Below, piece after piece: positions 1-12,720 of a DNA stretch of 64,000 nucleotides; position 1 is the first letter of the stretch, and each line of letters starts with the position of its first letter. The stretch is from NCBI RefSeq assembly GCF_001039355.2, contig NW_019775400.1:314841-378840 (forward strand), read 5' to 3'. The translations under genes and the position numbers were made by a program. The stretch comes from Lingula anatina. Its lineage: Eukaryota; Brachiopoda; Lingulata; Lingulida; Lingulidae. The notes beneath the pieces were generated by a model. The model searched no databases and was not told the DNA's origin. It saw only the letters and a program-made list of their open reading frames with translations.

Positions 1-169
1 GGTAAACTTTATTGTAATATCTAGGCCTTTTTGTTGTTGGGGTTAAACGTATAAATATAGACATCCTCAGTTCTTATAGAATACCTTTCATTGTAACAAA
101 TAAAGTAATTTAAAAAAAAACTTTTTTTTTAAATGATTACTTACATTGATTGCTTTTGTTTGTTTTCAG

Positions 170-2936
170 AGGAATCTTACAGAATATTACAATGCAGTGG
201 ATCCTACAAATATGATGGTTATATTTGCCAAGTAAGAAGGCTCTCTCGATGATTATTTTTTTCTTACTTTTCATAAAGGTTTTGTCATATTGATCTCTTA
301 ACTTAATATTTACGGTATTATGAGCTGATTCATGATTTTAACAGACAAACAGAAAACTTTTCAAACTAAAAACAACTGGCAGTTGTGAAAAATTGGCCAA
401 ACCAAAGTATTTTTATGGGACGGATTGTAAATCCAAAATGGCATCTCTTAAAGATGCATACAAAGTCAATTTTTTGTCACAAAAACCAACCAAATGCCAG
501 CATATAGTTTCAAGTAGTATAACTAAGAGAATTACCAAAAGGCATTGTTTAATTTTACCCTTAATGATGTTTGAAGGGATTTTTCTGCTAGCATTCTAAG
601 CTGTATGTCAATGGGGCAGGAAAGTAGGTCACAAAAGTGGGTTAAATTTACAACCAAAAATTTAAAGAAAGGAGCAGTCTAAAGGTCTTTTATGGCTAAT
701 CGAGTGATCTATTCAGTTTTTCCCTTGGCATGTCGAATTTATTTGAGTCATATAAGAGTCTAGTAGAAGTGGTTTACATGTGTTACTGGGAATCCACGCT
801 CCACTGATGCTCGGTTTGTATGTACCTTTAAAATTATTGCTGCTTCTTTGGAGTGCTGAACGCAATTTTCTAACAGTTCCTGTAATGTTATTTGTCATGA
901 CCCATAGAACCAACAGTTTCAGCATGTCTTTTTCTGATATATTTTGTTGTTTTTCAGTATGCTTTACGAAAGAAGAATTCTGATAACGTCCAATAAGCTA
1001 AGCCGTCTGACGGCCTGTGTGCACGGGTGTGCTTCACTTATTTATCCAATGCACTGGTAAGTTAAGACTATGAGAACAGGGCTGATGTCTTGTATTATTT
1101 TCAGATATTTCAGTATCATGTGGTTGTATATGACCAGTGTTTGCCTCTTAGGAAAATAAGTTGCTGGACCGAAAGTCCAGCCATCTTGAAAAGTAGCTGG
1201 ACTGAATGTCTGCCGGGTGGGAAAACTTCTCAGCCCGTTCTGAAAGTTGTCAGCCCCGAGCAGATGGTCCAGCCTTAATTTCTAACACTGTATATGACCA
1301 TATACAATACACAAACTTTTCATCAGTTTCTGAAAGAACTGAAAATTATAATGATAATAGTGATAATTATTATTATAATTTACATTCAATGTACATTTAG
1401 ATATTGACTGAGAATTATAATGATAATAATAATTATTACTATCACGGTTACAGTAATAATTTTTGTAATTAAAGATAATCTTATTGTCAGGATATTGTTT
1501 ACTACAGATCAGGAGGGGAGAGGGGAAGAGATGCATATGGTTGGGTATTCCCCGCTAGTCATAGTGCTTAGGAAATTAACTATATCTTCTCACCATAGAT
1601 TAATAATGTGACATGCTCATCAAAATGATAACGATAAGAAGTAATGCATCTGATACTTCTACACACAATTGTAATTATTTTGTCTTCAATAAAAAGGTCT
1701 TGTTTACTTGTAGGCAACACCTCTACATTCCAGTATTACCTGAGCATTTGTTGGACTATGTCAGGTAACATATGATTTTACTGTACTAGATAATCTCATA
1801 TACCTGAAACAAGTTCTAATTCAACCATTTAAATGTCAACCAAAACAAGGCTGCTGTTGTAGTAGGAAGTTTACAATAGTTTATAAAATTGAACCAAGTT
1901 ATTCATGACTATTGAAATACATGCTGGAATATTTAATATCTATCCATAACCTCAGTATGTTGTTGTTTGCCAATGTACATTAAATATTAACATTTTATAC
2001 TATTTTTCCTGTTTTTTTCTCTACAGTGCTCCCATGCCATATTTAATAGGAATCCATGCTTCTCTGATGGAGGTAGGTGAAATCATTCTAACACTTTTAT
2101 CTGACTGCCTTTCTTTCTGTTCTTGTGAAAGACTTTTGTTATTCATCACTTATGTTTCCAATCCATAAGTGAAAAAAGTTATGAGCTGAGTGTTATGAAA
2201 TAGTTTTACTTAAAAAAGAAGGAATCTTTTGAATCTCTCTCTGTGACTTCATTTATTACATATAAGATGCCATTATCATCATTTTGATTTGAGTTTCAAC
2301 GTAAAAGTCATATTGTTTTTAGAGGTACTGATTTCAAATGAAATGATTTTGTTTCGTGTTTACAGAAAGCCCGTAAGATGGAGCTCGGAGATGCGGTAGT
2401 GCTGGACGCTGACAAGAATACCATAGAGACAGAACATGATGACATCGCCACACTGCCACCTGAAATTGTAAATAATACCGTGTGTGTGTGTGCGTGTGTG
2501 TGTGTGTGTGTGTGTTCATAATTTCCTTTTTTTTTTTTTTTTTTTCAAATATAATTTTCAGTTAATTTTTAATTTATAGGGTGTTATAATAAGGAAAGAT
2601 ATGAGAATTATGCAAAGTTTCTCATAGTATTTGGAAGAAATTCTGATACTTTTTTTTTTTTTTTTTTTTTTTTTGAAAGATCACATAAAGATACTCAAGA
2701 TATGTTTGCAGTAAGAAAAATGTAATTGTACATTTCTAATAACAGCTGACAATATGTTAGCATTAATGTGTAAGGCATAATCATTCTTTGCAAATAAATT
2801 CTTCTGAAACTTATTTTCCAGGTATCCTCCCTGAAGAAGAGATTACGAAGTCAGCAGGCTGACAAACTCAAGAACCATATGATCACAGGTGACGGAGTGG
2901 CCAGGGCATTCCTCAAGGCTTTAGTAGGACTAATAG
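170..2936 (+). CDS. DENND1: DENND1 exons for the cDENN domain (six exons)
   Basis: Exons 170-231, 958-1056, 1714-1764, 2027-2072, 2366-2467 and 2822-2936 encode about 158 residues of the cDENN core, which forms part of the Rab35-binding surface. Landmarks are LTACVHGCASLIYPMHW, LPEHLLDYVSAPMPYLIG and the ELGDAVVLDAD strand, which continues into an aspartate-rich segment. Introns are short (262-726 bases). The donor at 2468 is followed 12 bases later by a 36-base GT repeat. Confidence 0.93.
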
Positions 2937-5900
2937 GTAAGTACCAGGAGCTAGGTTTACAAATAAACTTTAGCCAAAATATTTTAAGCAAACATTTGGC
3001 CTACTTTAGTTCAAGTGCAATCTGTAATTACTTAAGTCCCCCGGAATAAAGTGATCCTAGGGCTGTAACATTAGATGTTTTTCTCGATATAAAACGGGCA
3101 CATATTTCATTTAATATTACTATAACCAATTTGAGATTGAAATTTGTTCTAAAATTTTACACCCATTTTTGATGTTCTTTTGTTAAACAGGTCAAATATC
3201 ATCTACAACTTTGATAGTTAATAATAATAGATTATCTCAAAAATCTCAAATCCTTAACCCAATGGTGTGTTTATTTTGTGAAAGGAAAGCATTTTGTACC
3301 TTGCATGTACTTTCTCTTGGGATTCCCCAAATTCAATTGTGACACTGTCACAATCCAGATAATCTTTGAGTGCACACAGCTGGAGTTAATACTGTTGATG
3401 GTGAAAAGTAACATAGATTTTTGTCAGTGTATAATGTATTATGTTTTACCCTCTCAGGTAATTACAGAGACGCCCTGAAGTTTAGGCAGGGCGAGCAGAT
3501 AACCTTTGACCCAGATGCTTTTGTCCAGTCAAGGTCTCAAAGCATGCAGCCATTCCTGGAAAAAATGCTTCAGCTTCAGATTTTCCAGCAGGTAAGGATT
3601 TGATATGACATTGGTTGTATTATTTGATATTCTCCTATTTTTTCAACATTAAATTATTTTGCATTTAACATAATTGTCACTTGCCACATTTAGGCCTTGT
3701 GATTGCTGTACCAAGAAAAAATTACTTGGTCACAGGGGTTATACTGCTGTAAGGTGTACAAATTTAGGACCATTTTGGTGCCAAGTTGAAACAGTTTTAA
3801 CTCATTAAGGTTACTGTGTAAGAAAATAGGGTTCATCTTTGACACAATAACTCAAAGTTGTAAATGCAATTTTTTATTCCAGTTTATCAATGAGAGGCTG
3901 GATTTGCTGAATGGCGGAGAAGGATTCAGCGATGAGTTTGAACAGGAGACCAATATGTGGGCAGACAGAAATGCTGCCAGTTCTTTACATAGGTACAAAG
4001 AATGGCTGGGAAATATGAAGGTATGGGCTTTATATCACTAATGAGTTCAGTTTTGACCAAATCAAGGTCTGGACTTTTGTACTAAAATAAAATTTATCAT
4101 TAATGTAGTAACTTGAGGAAAAAGTATTTTTGTTGTGGGAGAGAAAATTTAGTCGCTCTCTTTCTCTATAATTTGAAGAAATGACAACTTCTGCTGATGT
4201 AAAATCCAAATTTAAACTTAAAAAATCTTGGAAAAACTGAAATATTGTTTTTTAAAATTAATTAAAATCATTTTGTTTCTTTTTCATTTGTGTATAGTAT
4301 ATCAATTTGAATGTGATTGTTTATGAAATTAAATTTATTTTATAGAAACAAGGGAAGAAAATAAAACGAGAAGGCAAGGACAGGTGGACAGTTTTTACTA
4401 GCAAGGTAAAACTTTTAAGGTTCTTTAGTATGCTTTGTTTATTTTACAATTAATTGTTGCTTATACTGTAGCATGTGAATGAGCTTTTTGTTAAAACCTT
4501 TGAATAATGTATGTCAAGCCTTGTTGATGTCGTTTTTCTAATTTTCAATTTTTGAGCTTTCTTGTATTCAAGATGACCAATTGACTCCGACTTCTGATTT
4601 GTATTTTCTCCAAAAATAGCTTTCTCTGTCTGTCTATTCCTAATTTGAAAGTAAAGCTTGATTACCTCTGACCTTTTTCTAATTTTCCAAAATACTGAAG
4701 TCAACACTATTTATGCACAATAAGTGTGTATTGAAATTTCTTAAACATTCAGTCAAATTTACCATTTCTTTTGGAAATTAATAAACAGTCCACTTGTCAA
4801 CAAAATATGAGTGGTCATCTGACAAGCCTTCAGTGTGTAAATGATGCATTTGTCCTCTTTTTCTGTGATCACCTTGACTGTATTCCTTCAGGCTAATCCT
4901 CTGGTCAGAAATGCTTTCAGCAGTGTAAGTGTCGCAGCTTGCTTTCACTGTATATATACTGTGGTATAAGAACTCTATATACTGTGGTATAAGAACTCAT
5001 TATACTGCTTGTTTTATAATATCTATGAGTACTATGGTATAAGAACTCTATATACTGTGGTATAAGGACTTATTATACTGCATGTTTTATAACAGCTATA
5101 TTTATGCTGTGGTATGAGAAACTTATATAATGTGGTACATAAAAAGTCATCAGTATATGTTGTGGTATAATAATTATATTTACTGTGGTAAAGGTGTGCT
5201 ATGATTTCTTTAAAAAGTTGCAAAAATGTGGTGTTGGTTCAGACATGCTTTTATTCACTAATATATGCTAATGATTTTGACTGACATCAAAATTTAGATG
5301 TGAGTAAATAAAAAAATCCCTTTGTTATGGAAAAACAATGTTATAAGAAATGCATGATAGCTTGATTGTTGGATACAAGGTTGATTTTTATATGAATTAG
5401 TCAGAGAGAGATCCAATTGATATCATATAATTAAGAAGAGGCGAATGGGTAAAATGCCATCGATAATTTTACATGGAATTGATGGTATTTAGCACTAATA
5501 GCAATCAGGTTTGAATTGATTGCTTTATTACACCAGAGAAAGTCACTGAGACTTATGGATCAGCACTGCATGTTACAGTGATAATAATTGCTTCAGATTG
5601 ACTCTGAGATCTCATTCAAAGACATCATACTGCTTATGTTATTGCAACTGCTCTAGTGTTTCCTCACCTGCTGTTTAACACTGCTAAATACAGTTTTAGG
5701 ACATAATTTGATTATATGTTCGTTGCCTTATTGGTCTGCACCTTTAACTTCTCAGTCTAGGGCTATGTTTGGACAAGTTGATCTCGGTTTACAACTAAAA
5801 AGTCTAAATCAAAATAATTAATAAACTGGAGATAAAATGTATAGATAATTTAAATTTTTAATGATTTACTTATTTTACATTACTTCACATGGAAGACTGA

Positions 5901-8900
5901 ATTGAAAGAAAACTTTGAAAGAACCACTAAAATGTACTAGAAAAAGTTTGATTTTATAGTAGACCCCGTCAAATATAGTAGATACGTAATTGTCTTGGAC
6001 TGGTTGGTCATTTGGGCAGACTGTATTGTAAAATGTTGACCACAAGCTTGGCCGAATTTAGTTCACATAGTTTTGCTGCTGTAGAAACCAGTCATAGAAA
6101 GCAATAGACATGTTGAAAACTTTTAACATTTCAAAACTGTCAGACATTTGTTCCGGCAGTTGTGAAAAATTTGCCAAACTAGACTTAAAATCTAATTTTC
6201 CGTTAATTATAAATGTCCACTCTTGAAATAATTGCAGGTCCCTTGGAACCTGTCTTTGAAATTTTTGTCAGTCATGACCAATTGAACTGACAGTTTCAGC
6301 ATGTCTGAGATAGTAGAATTTTATGATTATAGGTTCTATATTATTATTACATACAGACCAGTAGACTAGCCAATTAGTGGTTATAATCTATGTCGAGGGT
6401 TAAAGTAATATATATAATTATTCAATATTATATGATTTTAACTGCCAGTAATCTGCTGCGTAACCAGTCTTTGATATTACTGGTGATGGTTCTATGTGTC
6501 AAAGGGAGTACCAATTTATTCACAGTTTCAGAAGTCTTGTCTGAATCTTATTTTCCGAACATATTTATAAAATGGTACTAATGGTAAATCACAGGTTCCA
6601 GTTACTATATTTAACATCATTTAAAGACATGTTTGGATTCACTTTTATTACTTGGAATATTTATGAAAAGAGAAAAAAATAAGACTGATGCTGCATAAAT
6701 AAGATTGCACATAAAGGCTGTGTGTTTTTTATACTGTTACAGTTATAAACCCTATGATATTAATAATTGTTTCTTGAAACTTATTGCTTACTAGTACAGT
6801 AAATATTTCATGTTAACATCCAGTAACAGTATTTTATACATTCAACAGGTGAAGGTTCAAAGCAAAAAGGCCTACAAGGATCTTAGGAACAGGATAGAAG
6901 ACTTCAGAAAGGTAGTGTATTTTGAATATTGCAAGTTGTATTACATTGAATTTTCAAAGTTTTTAAGAATTATGTAAAAATAACAAGACTCTGCACATGG
7001 ATGTGTAGGAACCTTTTTAATGATGTATTTTTGAAAGGTAAGGTAATATTAGTAATTGAAAATAGTATTTTTCCAGCAAAATAATTGTTAGTTAACAAGT
7101 TACATGAAGCTCCAAGTCCTTTTGAGCCCTCTCCCAGTTCTGTCCATCTGTCTGTCTGTCATATGATAGATGCATAGTATATTCTTCCTGTAGGATGACA
7201 CCCAGACCAAGCCAGCAATAATACCATCCACTGAATTAAGAACAGAAAGGGTAAGTAGAGTCTGAGAGTCTGTCAAGTTGACAGCCATCATCAGAAACTG
7301 ATTTTGGTGCAGCTATATTTGTCACTGTGATATATTGTGCATTGTTTGTCGTGAAATGACAGTTATACCATAAAGCATATGATTAAAAAATGATTATAAA
7401 GCATTAAAAAGTGAAGAATACAATAAATTAAAGTGACAGCTTTAAGCTTTTTATTTTCTGTTAAAACTTCCAATTTTTAAATCTGTGTTTTAATTAAAAT
7501 TAAACTAATTAAATTAAAATTAAATTAAATTAAAATTAAAAGTCTAAGTCGATACCTTGATAATATCTGTTTGATTGATTCTTTAGCCTCCAAGACCCCC
7601 ACCCCCCAGCTTGTCAGATAACATGCTGTCCAAGCCTCTCTCCGGTAGAACAGCATTACGACGGAGATCAAGCTATGAAAAGTAGGTCAAGATAATCAAA
7701 TTTGAAATGCAGGCAATGTCTAGTAATTTGAAAAATAGGCGACACAATTTTAATTTTTATGAGTGAGAAAAATGCTTTCATATTGTTAAATGTGAAAGTT
7801 CTTTAAAAATATTCACAGTGCATTTTAAATGAAGATTGAATGATTTTTTAATGGGCTATGGCTGTGACAACAAATTATATGTTTACATACCAATTTACTT
7901 TGACAAAAACAATAAAAGCACATGTAAGAGTGACATTCTTCACAAATTTTGAAATATTGTTCTCCTTTGAGTTCACCTTGTTCTTCAAAAACTAGACATT
8001 GTCCTTCAAAATCCTTTGACTAATCAGCAGGATATTTCTGTTGTGGATTAGCATTAAAGGTGATTGGTTTGAAATTGAAGCTTGAGGACTTCTTAGCTAT
8101 TACTGATGCTTGAGCATTTGCCACATTTGCTTTTTCAAAGATGACAATATCGAATGGCAATCTCTGATGATTAGATTATGGAATTCCAGTTATATAATAT
8201 TATATTGTTAGTTAACTGCTTCATATTCAGCAAAGCATAATTGAATGCAATTAATCCTATTTACGAATGTTTGCAATTGCGATGCTTCTGTGCCCTTGCC
8301 TGACGTGCTTTTTTCATATCCATACTTCCATCAATTTAGCTACCAGAGCTACATCTTGCAGCAAACAATCAAGGAGTCAAAGATTGGTTTCTTTATTGAT
8401 TGGCAATGATTAATTGATTGATTGGGTTTCCCTCTGTTATTCCTAAGATCAAGATAAATGTTTTGCCTGGATACTGAGTCTTAACTTTTTTCTGTACTGT
8501 CAGCGGCATATTTCCTATTTAACCTTGCAATATTAAGACTTGGCTTGAATCTTATTACTATAATTATAATAATAATATTTACCTATAATGACAATGATTT
8601 GTTCTCTCTTATAGATTAGAAATGTAATTACTAAAATGATATGATTAAAATTGTTTAAATAAAAAAATCAATAAACTTAAAAGCATTTCACCACAGGTAT
8701 GTTTCTTGGATAAATGCCTCTTGTCTTGTGGGGATTTTATTTTGTGCATAAGGAAGTAGTTAATGATATGGAGTCAAAAACTGGAATGCTTTTTTCCCCT
8801 CTTTTCCTAAAGTAGATGTTCTGTGCTGAATGTTGCTTTTTTTGTGAAAACTCTTGATGTATAACCTACGTAGGACGGTATATTGTCAAATCATTTGCCA

Positions 8901-11900
8901 AATATGTAAAAAAAAAAGTGAAAGTTTGTCTTCAATTCAGTTTGAAAAATTGAAAACAATTCCAGCAGAATTTTTTTTAGTATGGGGATTCTGTGAGAAA
9001 CTTTTTAGATTCAAATTAACCAATACCTGGCTAATATTTATTGATTTATCAGACATATTTATATGACACATTTAATATAAACGATTTTTTGGATTCAATG
9101 TTGTTGAGTACTCTATGAAGCAAAGTAATTGAATGATTGAGTAACTGTAGCATTTAGTACCGGAATAACGAATAGAAAGGAATAAAGAAATCTTAATATA
9201 ATTCTGTAGGCAGCAAATATTTTAGTGTGTTTTGTTCTAATGGTTTGGCATTGTTGTTTGTCGTTTGTCTAACTTCCTTCCCGCTCTGCGTCTATCCTTC
9301 CTTCCAGTCCTGTTTCGTTCCAAATGTCAGACAGCGATGATGACTCATCAGATCATGTGCACCTTGATTTGCTCTCATCACAGCGATACAAAGGATTGCG
9401 CTTTCTCAGGTGATAACGCAAAATGCAACTTTTGGTGCGGTACATATATTTATTAAAAATTCATTACTGATTTGGGACATGATTTAATTTATTTGCTTGA
9501 ACGTCTTACGGCACCCTGTAGTGTATTCATTCAGTTTATATAAAAAATATTTTCTTTTATTTATTTTATTATTTTCCTTTTTGCTTACAAAGCAACCACT
9601 TTTAGAATGTTTATTTTAAAAAATCTCTTTTCTTGTTGCTTCAATTTCTAATTAATTTAAAGCAAAAACATGTATAAAAAGAGAAAGTGGGGTTTTATAG
9701 TTATAAGTAGATGAATGAACTTACCTTGTTGTTGATGTCACATGGATGACCTTATTTACTCAATTTATTATTTTATTTGTGGGAATGAATGTATTTTACA
9801 GGGTGCCTAGTGCTAAAATGTGATTTATTTGTCTACAATCGTGACTAATTGAAGGACCTACTAATTAGGCACTCTCGGTTACTTTGGAAGTCGGAATCAG
9901 TTTGACAGCATCATAAATAATTCAATTGACAATTCTATGATAGCTTTGCTGTAACTTCTGATAGAAATTGTAACTATGAACTTTGATTTAATTTCACAAG
10001 TAACAAGCTTTGAATTTTCATTGATAAATATTTATTCATTTAATTTTTTTTCATTTCTGGTATTTTTTTGTCCTTTTTGTTGGGAAATCAAATGACAATT
10101 GACATCTTCATGCTTGCCTTTGCGTTACCATAAAATAACGCGCATGTTTAATATCATGTTTGCATGATATTGTATTAATTACATTGTAACACAGACACCC
10201 AGCCACACTTAATCAGAAAATGTCAGGTGGTCAATATCTTAAACTCAGGATCATATTCATCATTTATATTAAGTAGACAGCTTGTTGCAATCTTGATTTT
10301 AAATTTTAAAAAGTGCACTGTTCTAACATATTAAGCACTAATGTGAAGTGCCATGAACAGGGATTTTTTCACTGGTCAAAGCACTATAAAACGTATTAAC
10401 TTTAAGACTTTATATGGTTGTTATTTAGGTAAGGTGACTTAACTCAGCACTAGATATAGTTTTGTCACTGGAGCTCCTTTTTAAATTGAATAAAGACTGG
10501 TAAAATTAGTGGTTGTTGTAGCAACTGTTGAGTATTGGTTTTTATGTAAAGAAAGTCATTGATTTATAAGTTGAACATACTTTTCCTTTTTTTAGCAAAG
10601 TCTGTTTTTAAGTGGTCTTAGGGATGTTCTGTCTCATAAATACAAACATAGTTTGCGTTTTCTTGGAATTTTTTTCTATCACTCTTATCATTTTGTTGAT
10701 AAGGTATTTTAAATATGGGTCCCTGTTTTAGTTCATTTTGATTTTTGAAACTGGCATTAGAATAATTTATTTTCTCAAAAAGTTGAGGTGTGGGATTCTC
10801 AACTAAATTTGATTGTAATTCATTCTAAGTACTAGGGTAAGTCTAGTTGTTATCAATATGTTTTATTTAGGAAATATGGTAACAACACATTCTGTTCATC
10901 ATGATTTTATTTTGTTTCCTTGGTGCAGGATTCTTAAGTGAAATGCCTAAAGTTGTCTCTTCTCTCTTTCAGCATCCAGTAATTTTGTGCGAATCATTAA
11001 AAAGCTGCCCTTTTTCATTTCAGCAGCATTTTCTTTTAGTCTGGGTCAAATTGTTTCTGCATGCAAAAGATGGGAAACTCATGTTATATTGCATCTTGAA
11101 TGACTCTTTACATTTAAGTGGGGAACTTAACAATTGACATATAATGTCTTTATAAAGGTGGAAGTTCTTACTTTGTTTGGGCATTTTCAATACATTTAAT
11201 AACTTGGTGCCACATAAGTGTCTTTTTAAATAATATTTTTTCTTCCTCTGCCCTTCTCCAGGGCCAAGCAGTATCGAGTTCTAACCCTCGACCAGGTGGC
11301 AGATGACTCGGTTCTTCCAGACGACCCAAAGAGGATCAGCCTTGACCTTCTTCAGGACCCAGACATTGAGAACGTCCTGCAGCGGTCACTCAGTATGGAG
11401 GACTTGCTGACCGATTCCTCCGAGGATGAGGTAGTGGTGGGTGATGGTTCCTGTACTAGGCATGCTTCTTTGTAACTGCACTTCTCAGAATTTGGGATAA
11501 AGATGGAATTAACAATGAATCTCACACTAGAGCTTACATTTAAAATGGCAGTTAACATAAAGAGGCAGATATTGAAATTGATGATTCATTTATAGCATGG
11601 TATTTTTTAACCATAAAATGATATTTAAACCATTATAAGACTATATACTGGAAATTTTTATTTGAGGAAGTATTTGTGGCAGACATATTGGATTTGGCAG
11701 CCATATTGGAATTTTTGGACATGCCCATATATCTAAAATAGCTTTAAAATCAATCCTCTACAACTGTGCCAAATTTCATGCTTGTAGGTAAAAATGCATA
11801 ATTCACCCTTTTTCTGCACCATATTCTTGGACTAACATATTTTTGCCTTATCACCTTCTTCAAGTTAAATGAAGTTTTGCTGTCAGAGATGTCATCTGAC

Positions 11901-12680
11901 ATGCTTTACCTCCAATGAATAAATTCCATCTTTACCTAAGTTTAAAACAACTGGATTGACCAAAACTTTCATTTTGATGCTTTGAATTTGCTTTCATTGT
12001 GAGATTTCGTGTGATGTGTACCACTCTGTGCAGCTTTCCATTTGTTCTCAATGATAAGAATGTAATAATTGCCTTGTTTCATTGTTATTGGTAAATTGTA
12101 AATCTTACTATTATAATAAAGACAAAACATTTTTACTTGTGAGACATGACCTTTCAGCCCTGTTTGACCAGTCACATGATCAAGGCCTTTTGTTAAAGTA
12201 TTGAAAAATTATGCCTTGACATTATGAAAAAAGATGGACTATTTTGCTATCTTTATACAAGAGACAAGAAACAAGGTATTTCACCGAACTTTGTTATCGT
12301 AGCATCTTTGAGGGATGCCACTTACATGTTTCATATTGAAAGCCAACCCAAACATTCATGCCCATGGAAAGCAATTGTGACCCATTGTGCTTATTATTGG
12401 ATAGCCGATTTGGTTTTTTGCATTTATATCCCATCAAAGGTTATTGTATTGAGTGGAGCGAAGCTTTTTGCTTGAGGGTTGTGTTGTGATATATATAAAC
12501 TGTCTTATGAACTTTTATGAAATATTTACATTCGTGTCAAAATTCAAAGGGATTGGTAAAACCACACTTACCTGTGGGTTGTCTCACTTATTGAAATGCA
12601 GTGTTAGTTGACATAATTATGTGGTTCAGAAAAAAAAAAATTAAATGCATTTGTTTGTTTTTATATATATTCATTTAGAT

Positions 12681-12720
<40 letters not shown>

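Noticed and set aside
4950-5190. Possible CRISPR-like array
   Set aside because: Repeats are imperfect, of varying length and without regular spacers, in an animal intron; it is a minisatellite.
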